Assembly: GCF_000340215.1 (NCBI RefSeq)
Contig: NW_006921541.1
Location: 1,213,527-1,277,526 of the forward strand
Length of the DNA stretch: 64,000 bases
Direction: 5' to 3'
Source: Pseudocercospora fijiensis CIRAD86
Lineage: Eukaryota > Ascomycota > Dothideomycetes > Mycosphaerellales > Mycosphaerellaceae
The translations under genes and the position numbers were made by a program. Shown in pieces: positions 31,401-42,196 of the stretch. Every line of letters starts with the position of its first letter. The stretch's first letter is position 1. The notes beneath the pieces are model-generated. The model did no database searches. It saw only the letters and a program-made list of their open reading frames with translations, and was not told where the DNA came from.

Positions 31401-34400
31401 TGAAGCGTGCTGAAGAGTGTGCTCAAACCACTGGAAAACAGTGACTGGCGTCTCCATTGTGCTTAGGCGCGGTGTGTTGCTTGGCATCGACTGGATATAT
31501 GCCCAGCTGTCCTCATTTGCGCCTTGTAAACAGTATGCTTGCCCTGCCTCATAGCTCCACTCACGCAGACCAAGCCACGATCCAAGCTGAGCAATGACTG
31601 GCGGGAGTGGCAATCGCGTTGGATCTAAAGTGCAAAGGATTTGCTCTTCTCTGAAGACATGCAGAGCAAGCATGAGCCTGGCCGCTACGAGTGTGGCAGA
31701 TCCTTCATCAAATCGCTCTTCCTCAGACCGATTTGAAACCATGTCTTCTGCTAGAACGGCCGCCACGATGAGCAGCTGGTCCTTCCTGTTATCAAGGCTG
31801 CGCGGAGACAGCTGACTTGTCGGGAGTGTAGTGGATGGCAGCCAAGACCACACAGAAGAGGAGAGTGTGGAGCTTCTGTGGCTCGCCTTTTGCAGGCATA
31901 CCTTCGTGCTTGTCGCAGATTTTGCTCTCCCCAAAGCCACTTTGGAGAGGTTGATGGCAGCGCGAGCCTTTGAATCCAAGATACCGAGGACAAAGGTGAA
32001 TACCGTACTCACAGTAGCCACGAAATCAGCGTCGCTGCTTGTGCCAGCCATCATATTGGGCTGACATTCTAGCCGGGCACGCGCAACGCACCAGGTTTTG
32101 CGCACTGCTCTCGCTTGGCTTTTGGGCAGCATGAGCTCGCATAAAGTCAATATTTTCCTGGCCGACAGATGTCGCGGCTGAAGTCGCAACCTCCTTCGAT
32201 GCTTCACACCGTCTGCGCCAACTTCGTCAAAGCGCCCTTGATTCCCGATGTGCTCGAAGATGACAGGTGGTGAAGGTGCGTTGACTGTCCTGTTCTTGCC
32301 AATCTCCTTGGGTTCGATATCGAAATTTCCAAATTCAAGAGGATCGTAGACCCTGTAAGAAGCAGGCTGTGGTAAAGGACATGGTTTTTGCTCATCAAGA
32401 GAGAATTGTACCCCACCGTCACCCAGTAGCAGAGCGCGTACCTGGCCATCGCGAAGCTTGGCAATGTCATCGCAGTGCCCCAATCTGTTTTCGCCAGTGA
32501 GCATCGGAATCGCGATCGTAGGTGACTGAGACAATTCCGGCCATATCTGTCGATATTTGATTTTCAATGCAACGTATTGGAGCTCCCTTGTCTGACGGTC
32601 GTGAAGGTACAATCTGACTCGAGTATCGTCGGTTCCATTGATTGACGGGCTCTCTGACAAGGTGGCGACCTTGTAGCGAGATGTCCGAGCGTCAGGAGAG
32701 CCGAACGCAGAAGACCTCAAGCCGACTGCGAATGAATGTATCTTGCGCACGATCAACTCGCGCTTGAAGCCCTCTTCCGTGCTGCCAAAGACGTCATCGA
32801 TGCCAGTGGTATCGTATGTTGCACGAATGTGTCGCAGAATGCCATCGAGGCTCTCCTCGGGATCAAATTCGATCGTAGTGTCCAGATCCATGCTATCATC
32901 CTCCCCTCCTAGACTTTGTCCATACACGCTTCCTGGCGTCGATCCGCGGCTCTTGCGGACGCTGAGAGATCTCCGACCATGCTCGCCTCCGAAAGAAGTC
33001 ACTCGTCGACCGCCAGTACCCGCAAAGCTGTTAACCGTATTCTGACTTGCACGCACATCTGCGTTAATGGAGCTGACTCGCCGATTCTCTCTTGCTGGCT
33101 GCTGTGTTACAGCTGGTTGAAAATCTGGATCCATCTGGGAAGCCATCACAGCTTCCTCTTCCTGTCTCGTCTGCTTTCTTGAAAGACCTGCGCCCTGAGA
33201 GCCCAGCGGCTCACCTTGGGAATTGGTCAGCCCAGCGCCGACAAAGCTCTCGCGTGGTTTGTCACGCGGTCTGATCGCAGGTGTTGTAGAGCCAGTGCCA
33301 ACGTTGGCGGTGATGAAAGAGCTTCTCCTTCTGGCTTTGACGGCTTTGTGTTCTGCACGCTGCTTGAGCAGTACTCTCAGCGACTTTTCGTCCTTATACC
33401 ACATGTGCCACAGAGTAACGGTGTTGATGTCATGATTTGCGGTGACCAGTAGACCGAGCTGGCTTGTCTGGGCAGAGCCGCCCTGAGGAATCTCATCTTC
33501 GGCCGAAACATAGATGACATTCTCACCGGGATCTAAAGCTTCAAATTCCACACTCAGCTGGGTCTTGCTTGACAGGCGCGGCTTGTGGTGCTGCACAGAA
33601 TAAGTGAGCACGCCCAGGTCCGATAGAGGGCTGGTCAGCGAATAGAGATTTGTCACGTCTTCGTCACTTTCTCGGCTAGGCGCGACAATGGTACTTTGAA
33701 ACAAGGCTTCCAGCCCATTGTCACCACCGAGTCTGCTGGGCTGCGCAGGTCGAGTACTCGGCAAGGCCTTGGAAACAGTGGGCGACTGCAGGTGCGACTG
33801 AGATTGCTGAAGTTGTGAAGAGCAGAAGGAGTTGGGCGGAGCATTTGGCAGCATTGGCGTGGGTGGTAAGGAGATGGGAGCGATTCGCTTTCTCTGAAGG
33901 ATGACGCCTCGTGATGCGGCAAATGCTCGCTCCACCGCAAAGGGCAGATGGACAATGTGACTGGCTCCGTGGAGAAAGTAGATGTGGGCCTTGGTGTTCA
34001 GGAGAACGACCAGTGCTCTCGCCAAAGTCTCGTCCGGCGGTGGTTGAGCTTCCTCTCTGCGGAAGTCGTCGAGGGATGTGGATAGACGGATTCGCTTCCG
34101 CGGAGTGCGAGTAGTGCCTGATATCTTGGGAGCGTCTTCTGCGGCCACCTTGGAGGAGGAGGAGGAGGGAAACTTGGCGAAAAGGGCTTGCTTCACATGC
34201 TCGCCCTCCAAGTCAAAGCGGTAGACATTGCGAATGAATTTCCCCTGCGACCAGGCGACGGCGTTCTTGGTCGCGAGAAGCTCTTCCTCGATCTCGTCGT
34301 CGCCGTCTTGTACGACATGCGTGTCCCACTGGTATTCATGCTGCGTGGCGTCGTGAGGCAAGATTCCTTCCGCGACCAGGTATGGTAGTGCCGCAGGACT

Positions 34401-34430
34401 GTGCACGCCGAGCGATGTTACGGCCGCCAT
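28482..34430 (-). CDS. APC1: anaphase-promoting complex subunit 1 (BimE/Cut4)
   Basis: Apc1 is the largest APC/C scaffold; it links the platform to the TPR arm and helps position Cdc20/Cdh1 and Apc2. It is a single exon of 1982 codons from ATG 34430. The frame is open 77 codons further upstream, but MAAVTSLGVHSPAALPYL is the typical start. The N-terminal half is a WD40-like propeller (TVTLWHMWYKD near residue 350), with long Ser-rich insertions. Proteasome/cyclosome repeats occupy about residues 1310-1600, with Gly/Ala-rich units such as AGFLLALGVGGHLRHMAKW, TSVGLLLGLSASHIGT and TAGLMGIGLLYYNT. The C-terminal domain follows to the TAA region at 28482. It shares a 254-bp divergent promoter with the Nup37-like gene. 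Confidence 0.94.
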   Translation of the reverse strand: MAAVTSLGVHSPAALPYLVAEGILPHDATQHEYQWDTHVVQDGDDEIEEELLATKNAVAWSQGKFIRNVYRFDLEGEHVKQALFAKFPSSSSSKVAAEDAPKISGTTRTPRKRIRLSTSLDDFRREEAQPPPDETLARALVVLLNTKAHIYFLHGASHIVHLPFAVERAFAASRGVILQRKRIAPISLPPTPMLPNAPPNSFCSSQLQQSQSHLQSPTVSKALPSTRPAQPSRLGGDNGLEALFQSTIVAPSRESDEDVTNLYSLTSPLSDLGVLTYSVQHHKPRLSSKTQLSVEFEALDPGENVIYVSAEDEIPQGGSAQTSQLGLLVTANHDINTVTLWHMWYKDEKSLRVLLKQRAEHKAVKARRRSSFITANVGTGSTTPAIRPRDKPRESFVGAGLTNSQGEPLGSQGAGLSRKQTRQEEEAVMASQMDPDFQPAVTQQPARENRRVSSINADVRASQNTVNSFAGTGGRRVTSFGGEHGRRSLSVRKSRGSTPGSVYGQSLGGEDDSMDLDTTIEFDPEESLDGILRHIRATYDTTGIDDVFGSTEEGFKRELIVRKIHSFAVGLRSSAFGSPDARTSRYKVATLSESPSINGTDDTRVRLYLHDRQTRELQYVALKIKYRQIWPELSQSPTIAIPMLTGENRLGHCDDIAKLRDGQVRALLLGDGGVQFSLDEQKPCPLPQPASYRVYDPLEFGNFDIEPKEIGKNRTVNAPSPPVIFEHIGNQGRFDEVGADGVKHRRRLRLQPRHLSARKILTLCELMLPKSQARAVRKTWCVARARLECQPNMMAGTSSDADFVATVSTVFTFVLGILDSKARAAINLSKVALGRAKSATSTKVCLQKASHRSSTLSSSVWSWLPSTTLPTSQLSPRSLDNRKDQLLIVAAVLAEDMVSNRSEEERFDEGSATLVAARLMLALHVFREEQILCTLDPTRLPLPPVIAQLGSWLGLREWSYEAGQAYCLQGANEDSWAYIQSMPSNTPRLSTMETPVTVFQWFEHTLQHASTERYPSLYEIAQMGTDAIVPKVSEHTARQLTPRIVALSELLAGSGGLITTPARTVELLAQKRVTSEMLETLPEAIAAPFREAIACCEKQPPTTWRDELLRLVGREDLTTKGRASSSANAMKSASATERHDVQSICHSLEQSSLHAKTREAGRHAISQLIFSDDRRLVEATSLMHFNTVQIGHCPKQPEWDEQAHFERQRQVMYFVTTRMIALPAGDGMLHFDSQTPLLTEKFHLPGFSSSCIMQPMGHTLTADRSGLTEEKVNWAYFHAGASAGLRISRNVKGIDTSWIAFNKPLELTNRHAGFLLALGVGGHLRHMAKWLSFKYLTPKHTMTSVGLLLGLSASHIGTMDGLITRMLSVHITKMLPPGAAELNVSPATQTAGLMGIGLLYYNTQHRRMSEVMLSEIEYLEVEDPDSGPDPLRDECYRLAAGFALGFINLAKGRDLRGLHGMQVPERLLAMAVGPRPVNAVHVFDRATAGAVMALAMVYMKSGDQAIANKIDIPDSEAQFDQVRPDVLMLRSMAKHVIMWDSIEARGPSYDQGWIQDNLPTCYKNRSKAALDHMLTNRTIDSKYVPLFNVFTGLAWALSLKYAGSGNAIARDEILTLLSFFHRLSEGADAFYFDGKLARSALRRCMDVLALSAATVMAGTGDLQTFRYLRRMHGRTDSDTPYGSHFSSHLAIGVLFLGGGTFTLTTSDLALAAMMVSFYPIFPIDVHDNRVHLQAFRHLWTLAAEARCIVIEDIDTQRPIHMPILVTLRNGEQMNFRAPCLLPELHLIATVQTDDPNYWRVTLDFEANPAHLEAFRKDQHISVRRCPAAEAHDSIFTAALAALSDMSLSTQPHMKNRSASNLWQTVLSLPAFEGLDKADVEMLLPPEISSSIYTNERTTVVDDRLVLTKAVKSDRSQDLWNLRVLFAWAERVRHAKEQMNGSGRHMLEDEQDERDESIFMRWLGEEVIQELKAGIEERVRAGA

Positions 34431-34684
34431 CTGTCCTATGGGAGACTGACGTGCCTCGGAGCATCTTCTCTTGGCCTTTGCTCGCAGAAATATCAAGATT
34501 GCCGGGGTGTTGGACGTGGTGGTGGTGGTGGTGATGTGAGGTCCGTCAAACCCCCACCAAAGTTTGACGCGCCGTTTGTTTGCACAGTCGCGTCCACTGT
34601 CCGCTGCAGGCCCAGAAGCGGCCTCAGCAAAACCTTGGCAAAAGACCATCGACAGCGACAATCCTGGGAGAGGAGACTGTGGAA
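34431..34684. promoter_or_regulatory. divergent promoter between APC1 and NUP37-like gene
   Basis: There are only 254 bp between the start codons, so both genes share this promoter. A GGT/GTG-repeat at about 34510-34535 is the only notable sequence; no known site was identified. Confidence 0.55.
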
Positions 34685-36539
34685 ATGGCGTCGCCTCTGC
34701 AGACGCGGGTGACGAAGCGGGAGAGGAAGCTCCATTTGAGGTATGAAGTGGTTCTATTGCACTGCTATGCCTTCCTGCATGCTGACTACTGCTTCAACGT
34801 GCTACAGCTACGAGCTCTCGCACCGCATCCACTGCTCACTCATCTCGCCTCTGACTGCCCCCAATGGCTCGACCCTGATCCTCTATGGACTCCAGACGGG
34901 ACTGCGCATACTATGGCGCGGCGGACGACCGCGGCGGCGGAGACAGGATGCCGCAGCACATATCAATGGCCACGATGCCGCGGGCACGGTCGATTTGCTA
35001 GATGACGATGAATTCGAAGAGGACGAGGAAGAGCAAGATCCCGACTGTCCACATCCGAGCATCATCCAAGACCTCGATGTCGCTTTCGGAACTGAGCGAA
35101 AGCCTGTGGCCGCTCTTCACCTGGCGACCATTTCAATCACGAACAACACAGCCGCACCGCATGTCCTCAAGAGCAGTGCCGTCGTGGCCGCTTCTTCGAG
35201 CGACGGCAAGCTTAGAGTGCTTCAAATTCCGCTCATGCCCCCCGCCGATGATGCGAAAGAACAGGCTAGGGGTGAGATCGTGAGTTCTGCTATCGACCTA
35301 GATCTGGGCACATATCACATCACCAATCTGCCTGCAAGTTTAGCAGTCAAATTCCTTGCCCACGAGCACCAGCGATCAAATGCTCTAATTGCCCCGAATC
35401 ACGATGTGGAAGGATCTCTGCTGGTGGTGAGCGCGGGCAGAACACTCCGCACCTGGACTATTCCCGTGACAGCAGATGCTATTCTGGGGGACGACATCAA
35501 CAACCTTGACAAGATATTTCTGCCGTCGCCCGCCGTCAGTGTCTCGCTGCATACATCGCCGCGCTCCTCTCAGCTGTTGCTCGTCGACGCCACGTCTGCT
35601 GTGCGAATATACGAGCCTCTAGCGAGCCCTGCTCCGCGGCGAAGACCTGGCTCAAGCGATTCGACACCCCAGCTACCGACCACAGTATTAAAGCCAGGCG
35701 GGTGGATTACCAGCTTCCATCCTGCCTTTCAAGCGCCCAAAGATGCCTCAACTATCAGTGCTGCCTTCGCTCGACGGAAGAAAGTGTTGGACGCGAAGTG
35801 GATTCTCGGCGGCAGAGCGGCTCTTGCCTTGTTAGAAGACGGCGAGTGGGGTATATGGGACGTCACGTCTCCGCCAAAAGGCAAGAACGTAGAAGTCTTT
35901 GCGTTGAACGGATTCATAGACACAGCAGCAAGGGCAGAAACAGCAGAACCTGCAAAGCAAAGACAAGGCGCGGCACGTCTCGCTCCATCAACGCCAAATA
36001 CCCGCAAAGCCAAGCAAGAGCAACTCTTCTCCGGCACCCCTAAAACTACTTCACATGCCACCCCACGTGGCGGCATTTCTGTTTCTCCATATAGCATCAA
36101 AGCTGGTGCGGGAGACGAAAGTGTGGTCATCTGGTACAACAACCAAATTTACTCCATCGCCAGTATAGGACGATTCTGGCAACAAGGCACGAGCGGCGGA
36201 CTCTATTCCTCCAGTCTTACCCACATCCCGGAGGTCAACTTGATGCAGGAGAACATCACCAGTATATCACAGTTTGCGTCCAAGACCGCCGGCTCTGGAA
36301 TTGGATCGATGAATACTCCACGAGATTTGCTCGTCTCGGCCGAACATCGCGCGATCATTTTACAGAGTACACCTCCACCTACACCAAGCCGGCAGCTATT
36401 CCACGCTGCGGAAAGACCAGCTTCACGAGATCAGCAGATGCTTGACTCTGGAGACCTAGACCTCGACGGGATCGACAACATGCTTGACAGCATGGCGGCA
36501 CCCGCGAGACGAGTCGGCTTTTTAAGTCCTCTTGCATGA
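34685..36539 (+). CDS. nucleoporin Nup37-like WD-repeat protein
   Basis: This is a probable component of the Nup107-160 (Y) complex of the nuclear pore. Exon 1 is 34685-34740 (MASPLQTRVTKRERKLHL), a 67-bp intron is at 34741-34807 (GTATGA...CTACAG), and exon 2 is 34808-36539, giving 595 aa. The longer unspliced frame that starts inside the intron is not the real N-terminus, because the splice restores the conserved YELSHRIH segment. An acidic loop DDDEFEEDEEEQD is near residue 75. Beta-propeller-like strands follow, including SAVVAASSSDGKLRVL and KWILGGRAALALLEDGEWGIWDV. The C-terminal third is low-complexity and ends ...RRVGFLSPLA. The Nup37 identity rests on remembered fungal homologues. Confidence 0.75.
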
Positions 36540-37659
36540 ACGCGCTCTACCAACATGATACCCCGAATCCAAGCAGTTAATTGTATCCCAGTCCCAGTCA
36601 CTTTCTTTCTACTGCTCGTTATTACATTCGCGTGGTAAGGTGGAGCGCTTCCTCAAGGCCAATGAGATGTTTGCTCAGTATTGCACGCGATAGATTGATG
36701 TTACTGTCCCAGTCCATGACAAGTCTGCTTGCAGATGTAAATGGACAGCTCGGCCTCGGTCGACCTGAGATGCTTTCAAAACGTCTCGATCACGGTGAGC
36801 CGTTTGCGGTGTCGGGTGGGATGGTCGAGCGACTAGCTCATTATCAACGTTACTGCGACGGAACTTCTTTGGTGTCGCAATGACTATGAGAGCATTGCTA
36901 CATTCTCTGTCTTCGATTCATGATGTGAGGTCGTTCCCGCCAAAGACTGCGCGACGCATTGCTCCTCGCATTCTTTTCACTCACATGAAGTCTACTACCC
37001 GAATGGGAAGGCACCTTTCGCAAGGGGACCAAGAACCCTTCAGCAAGATATGACCGTGTCTCTGGCCTCGTCGATGAGCGTGATTCTTGACCTGCCCATT
37101 CGTCCAGTGCATTGCCTTGCGTTTTTGTGCCATTCCGGTCACGAGGACCGCTGATGTTGTGTGGATCAGAAAAAGGCCAGATGTAGATGCATTGTGTTGG
37201 TGAGAGGATCGCGTGCCAGATGCTTGGCAGCTTTGTGCCACCCTTTTCTTTGTTTGCCCGTGATCAAGCTTTCCTGGCCCGGCCTTCAAATCTTGCGCAA
37301 TGTACGATGCTTCCTTTCGATGTGAAAGACCGCCATCTGCCCCATGGAAAAACTCCCACACATTGTTGTCTGACAATCCCGTCATGGAAGAAAACATCCG
37401 AGAACGCTCATCTGCAGCTTCTCTCACGAGCGCCCATCTTGAACAACATGCCTGAGACAGGCTATTCTATTCCCATGCTCAGAACGCATCGAGGACATCG
37501 AGGCACCCTGGCACTCGTCGAGCGGCTGCCGAAATGAGCACCAGCATTTGCGTGCAAGTACTGGCAGACTCCCCGTAGAGAAGCAAACCGGTGACGCCGT
37601 GCTCTCGCTCCTGATCACCCAATCCGTGTTTTACGCCCTCAAAAGTGCTCAAAGACAGC
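36540..37659. other. intergenic, no supported gene
   Basis: About 1.1 kb lies between the nucleoporin gene and the secreted-protein gene. Several open frames of 80-150 codons exist on both strands (for example 36981-37427 minus, starting with GTG), but none shows a family, splice logic or a credible ATG. Confidence 0.45.
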
Positions 37660-38918
37660 ATGCCCTCCACCGGGCTTTCATATCGTCTATGGCTTTGCCT
37701 ATTACTTATCGCATCTTTAGGAAGTTCAGCCCATGAAGCATATCATGAGCACCACAGCAACAATCTCAAGCACTCGGCTCAGAAACGCCTTGAAACCCGC
37801 CAGCTTCCCGACTTTGCGCAACGAAATCTGAACACGATCCGCAAGATCTACGACTTGACAGTTTATCCATACAATGCTCCAATACAGAATCAAGGCGGGT
37901 CGGCAGTGCCTGCTGGTCTGTTCGCTCAGAACACGAGGGGCCGAGTATCGCCAGTGGGAGAGTTCGAGGGATTTGAAGATTCCATCGAATACTTTTTCGC
38001 ACTTGCGCCTTCGCCGTTAGACCCCAACTTTAGGGGCTCTGCCATATGGGAAGCTCAGGTGGTGGAATTTACGTCCGGCTGCCCAGAAATAGCTGCGAGT
38101 CTAGTATATCTGAGGACTGGAAAGGTCGACGCCAATACATATGAGGTGGACACGAGCCAGCCTATGAGCACTCTATCTCAGGTGAGTGAGAAGGCACCAG
38201 AAAGCATTGGGAGGTGCTGATGAGCGTGTGCCAGGTGGCCTTTTGGCAATTCAATGCACAGGGTCAAGTGGAACGATACCATGCCTGGATACCGAACCTC
38301 CAAGCCTGGGTCTATGCGCAGACTGGCTTCGACTTCAGCTCTTACCTCCTGGGAAAGGCTGTGCCTCTATTCCTCTGCCCTGAGATCCAAGAACGATGCA
38401 CTGGTGCCAACCAACAGTATCTGGACGTCTTGACCTGTACTCTTGAGCTCGATCTCAAGCCATTCGGGAGCTTCGATGAAGCATATGGTGATACTGTGGC
38501 TTGTCGCATCATTCATCTGCTGCTCACCAAGGTTGCTCCTGATGTGCATTGCCCTCACGTAGGCCCGACCGGCGGAGGGAAATGCAGTCCGATTTCTTAT
38601 AGCAAAGACTACTTCGACGACGGTCGATTATTCGGGGTCCCAACCGGCAGTGCTTTTACCTGTGGTGCACCATTAATCTCACCAGATCAATACCGCAGTA
38701 TGGACCATGTCATTCCGCCTCCCTACCAAGTGCAGGGCCGCCCACGACCGCAAGAGCAGCCCGGTGCCGAGAATGCTGCGACCAACAATCCATTGAACCC
38801 TCTTCTCGCACCCACCTCAGGACTATTGCAAGGAATCGCGCCACAGAAGCTGCCATCTCTGGATTCATTGACGGACTCTTTATCAAGCTTAGGAGGCGGA
38901 AACATTTTGAAGGAGTAG
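37660..38918 (+). CDS. conserved fungal secreted protein of unknown function
   Basis: There are two exons, 37660-38181 and 38235-38918; the 53-bp intron (GTGAGT...GCCAG) joins TLSQ to VAFWQFN, giving 401 aa. The start is the ATG at 37660, giving a signal peptide (LWLCLLLIASLGSSA). The mature domain has the sequence style of a widespread fungal secreted family: IYDLTVYPYN, GRVSPVGEFEGFEDSIEYFF, FTSGCPEIAASLVYL, then a Cys-rich part (LFLCPEIQERCTG, HCPHVGPTGGGKC, FDDGRLFG). An NTF2/SnoaL-like fold for the first half is a guess. The C-terminal 80 residues are Pro/Gln/Asn-rich and probably disordered. The function is unknown; it is extracellular or wall-located. Confidence 0.82.
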
Positions 38919-40685
38919 AGTGCTATCGAGGCAATATTTGTATTTCGAGACTGCAAGAGTGCCAGACTGCGCTGTAACACTTTGTGCTCATTGAGAGTAT
39001 ATCAGGGACCAGACCGAGTGAAGTGCGGTAATGTACTACTGCGTCAAAATTTAAGAGCTCAAGATGTATATGCAGAAAAGACATGACTGCAAATGAACGT
39101 GCATAATCCTGTAGGCCTCTCTGTTACATGCGCTGTCCTGCAGCTCCCCCATCACCACCTCAACCTTGAAGATAATTAATCCGCCAATGCTTCTCAGTAG
39201 AGCTAAATCCCGACTCACATTCTCACCAGTAAAACTCTGCATCAACCCAGCCACAAGACTTCCACAACAATACTTTACCTCTTCCACTCCGAATTCTTGC
39301 TTTCGGCATCAAATTGCACCATCACCGTCTCAGGAAAAAGTCTTAAGATATTTTCCAAATACATTTAAGATGATTCCGCATTTCGCACATTATCTTTCGT
39401 GTCTCTCGTGGTCGACCATCTGACTTAGGACACGTCGTTGGATAAGTTGAACCCATCTAACGCCGCGACAGGACTGATGAATGTGGCTCGCATGTTGATG
39501 GGATGGATTTTTCATGTGGTGCTTCAGTGAAGAATGGTTGAAAGGAGGCTTTTGGGGGGAGGAAAGGCTGAGGTGAGGAGGATGGAGTAGAAGTATTCTA
39601 CTCTAGGGTTTGCTGGAAGTCTTCTTCCACCAAGGCAAGAAATCCGCATAAGGAGGTGACATGAAATGGGAAATTGCTCATGGTGATTCGTGTTCTCTGA
39701 GCAGAATTTCCATACCTACCATAAAGTCACCCACCAGTCCTATTCTCACATCTATCCCAGCCCTTGCCATCAAAAAAAAACTCCAACTCCAAATCTTCCA
39801 TCATGCATGTGCCTCAAAGTCCAGTTCTAAACGGGTCGTGTATGTATCCTCACATCTCAAATCCCATCTCGTAGTGCTCCTGTGAATGCTGTCTGTCGGT
39901 CTGTCTCGTTTGCTTCTGTCGCTTGCTTGCTTACTTGCTTTGTCCATCACATATTCTCCCAACTCCTCCCCTTGCGGTAGTGTTTAGCCGGATCAGCTGC
40001 GGTGAAGCTATTGACGCTATCGTGTCTCTTCAAAGCGATGCGAAGCAGTCCGTCCGTCGATCTCTCTTGGTCGCGTTGCTGGAGTTTCTTCTGTTTGTGC
40101 GTATGACGAGATTCGCGCGAAAGATGGAAGCGGTCGATTAGTTTTGCCATGGGATTTGCCATAGCTTTTGCTCGCGCAGGTGGTTGGTGTTGGATGTGGT
40201 CGAATCTGGGAACTTTGGCTGGGTGAGTGGATTTGATAACCGGATGACTTTCGGGGTGAAATGAAGTTGGGTGGTGTTCCAAGCATGTGACACTGTGCGA
40301 CGCTCTGACGCAGTTTCTGCCAACCCTGGTTCGCCAACTGACGAGGCGAATTCATTCACTTTCAAAACAAGCTCTTGCGGCTAACGGAACTTTATTCTCC
40401 ACTGCCGTTTGTGACAGGGGTCGTCACTAGTCCCGTCAACGGTCTCCACTATGTAGGCACGTGAGCCCTAGCAATGCCGGCCTTGTACCTAGGAGTCCAC
40501 TTGGCGGAACCACACCCACATTGCCGTCACCGACTTGTCCTTCGCGGTGCAGGGAATCTTTCGTCGGATAATGCCCCAGAATGAAGGACGGCTGGGATGG
40601 AGAAGGGGCGGAGTCTTGGCGGTTCTTATCAGTGTAACTTAGTTTGGGAGCAGATCATGTCCAGGTCGTCTTAAGGTTGTGGGAA
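38919..40685. other. intergenic, about 1.8 kb, no gene seen
   Basis: The sequence is AT-richer in places (39150-39420, 39720-39960), with CT-rich tracts near 39895-39985. Open frames are short and overlap on both strands without family resemblance. A long promoter, an unannotated noncoding RNA or a decayed gene are all possible. Confidence 0.4.
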
Positions 40686-41671
40686 ATGGCAGAGACAGAT
40701 GTCGCCAACGGCCAAACAAACGGTCACGCCAATGGCAACGGCTATGGCGTTCAGCGTGATCAAGTCGCCATCGTGACCGGAGCCACAGTAAGTGATGACT
40801 ATGCACTTCCAGGAGGCATGAGCTGATGATGGTTTTTAAGTCTGGCATCGGCATTGACCTCGCAAAACATCTACACTCTAAAGGATGGAAGGTAGCGCTC
40901 GTTGGCCGTAACAAGGAAGCTGGACTCCGCATCGTCTCCGAGATAGAAGACCCTAAGAATGCGCGTTTCTTCCAGACGGATGTGGCCAGCTATGATTCCC
41001 AGGCATCCATGTTCTTGTCCGTTTGGCAGACTTGAGGTAGGATCGATCTACTGTGTGCCAATGCCGGAATTGTAGACAGTTCCAGCATCTACATCTACTC
41101 GCACAGGGACAAAGCGGTGGAAGACATCCCTCCAGGTCCGGACCTGTCTTGCACCGACATCAATTACAAAGGTGTCATTTATGGTGTGCAGCTGGCGACC
41201 CATTTCATGAGGAATAATCAACCCCAGGCCGGCGGAAAGATCATCGTCAACGGCAGTATTGGAGGCATTTTCCCCCACAGGGTCTTTCCAGAGTATTGCG
41301 GTACGAAAGCAGGCGTCATTCAATTTGTGCGAGGTGTCGCACCACTTCTGAAGGCCAAGGAGAACATTCTGATCAATACCGTCCTATCCGGTGCGGTCGC
41401 CACACCCATAGTACCACAGGGACTGATGGACGCCATCTCGGAAGAATGCCTCACGCCAGTCTCCACGGTTCTAGAGGCTCATGACAAGTTCATCGATGAT
41501 GACACGGGGGTGATCGGCAAAGCTTTGGAGGCATCAGCAAAAGATCTCATCTTCTATGAAGCCCCAGAGTACGGCAACGGCTACAAGACGAAGAGAGCCG
41601 TGCCAGTATGGGAGCCACATTTCAGAGCCATGCATGGCGAGGACTCGAAGTTGGATGATGCTGTTGCATAG
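40686..41671 (+). pseudogene. short-chain dehydrogenase/reductase with one in-frame TGA
   Basis: This is an NAD(P)-dependent SDR (15-hydroxyprostaglandin-dehydrogenase-like). Exon 1, 40686-40787, ends in the cofactor motif TGAT. The intron, 40788-40840, starts GTAAGT and ends AAG. Exon 2, 40841-41671, begins SGIGIDLAKHL. The frame is complete over 310 codons, including the active-site Y-x-x-x-K (YCGTKAG) and NAGIVD, except for TGA at 41033-41035 just before GRIDLLCANAG. A single base (TGG to TGA, or another sense codon) would explain it. If real, the protein stops after about 98 residues, before the catalytic site. A sequencing error or readthrough is possible. It is convergent with the SDR remnant at 41717-42196. 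Confidence 0.82.
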
Positions 41672-41716
41672 GCGCGATCTGACGTCTATTCGTGAGCCTG
41701 ATGAAGTCGTAGAAAC

Positions 41717-42196
41717 CTAGTCGTAGTCTTTGATAACAGCTCCTTTCTGCCTTTCTGGGTCGGTGGCCTCCATGATTTGCCTCATAGCATCATCACAAAA
41801 GTCCAGAATAGGTCGAATATAGATATTATCGAGATTGATCTCGACAGCCACACCGTACAAGTTGTCTGCTGCGACTCTTACGCCGTTGCTGTCGACAAGG
41901 CCCTCGCCAGACGACCAGACGGCTGCTGATGAATACGTCTTGGAAGACTGCGGCCAGCTCCTGGTAGTTCGTCACATCGGCCTTATGGGCAACAAGTTCT
42001 GGCGAGTCCTTCGTGACTTTTTCTATGTGATTCGGGCTGAAGTCGACGATATGGACAGTCCAATCCTTCCTAGCTGCCAAGTCCTTTGCGACTGCCAGGC
42101 CCAAGCCCGAAGCTTGAGAAGAGTCCGCTGGAACACGTTCTCCAAAGAAGTCAACCTACCACCACCGGTGATGATGGCGATTTTGCGTTCCTCCAT
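41717..42196 (-). pseudogene. second SDR, internally deleted remnant
   Basis: The 5' end is clear: MEERKIAIITGG, an intron of about 47 bp (GTAGGT...CAAG), then SGLGLAVAKDLAARKDW and a normal Rossmann segment to LAAVFQDVFIS near 41935. The frame then loses SDR character. In another frame the sequence resumes GEGLVDSNGVRVAADN and continues to a plausible C-terminus ending ...KGAVIKDYD at 41717. The catalytic core (N-A-G, Ser, Y-x-x-x-K) is missing, so a deletion with frame change occurred near 41925-41940. The intron sits in the same cofactor-motif position as in the neighbouring SDR, suggesting relatedness. Confidence 0.68.

Noticed and set aside
34431..34661. 77-residue N-terminal extension of Apc1
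   Set aside because: It runs into the shared promoter, has Thr-repeat low complexity and no family resemblance; MAAVTSLG at 34430 is the typical start.
34564..34807. Start of the nucleoporin at the ATG inside 34743, giving a 598-residue unspliced product
   Set aside because: That ATG lies in an int of 67 bp with clean GTATGA and CTACAG ends, and splicing restores the conserved YELSHRIH start.
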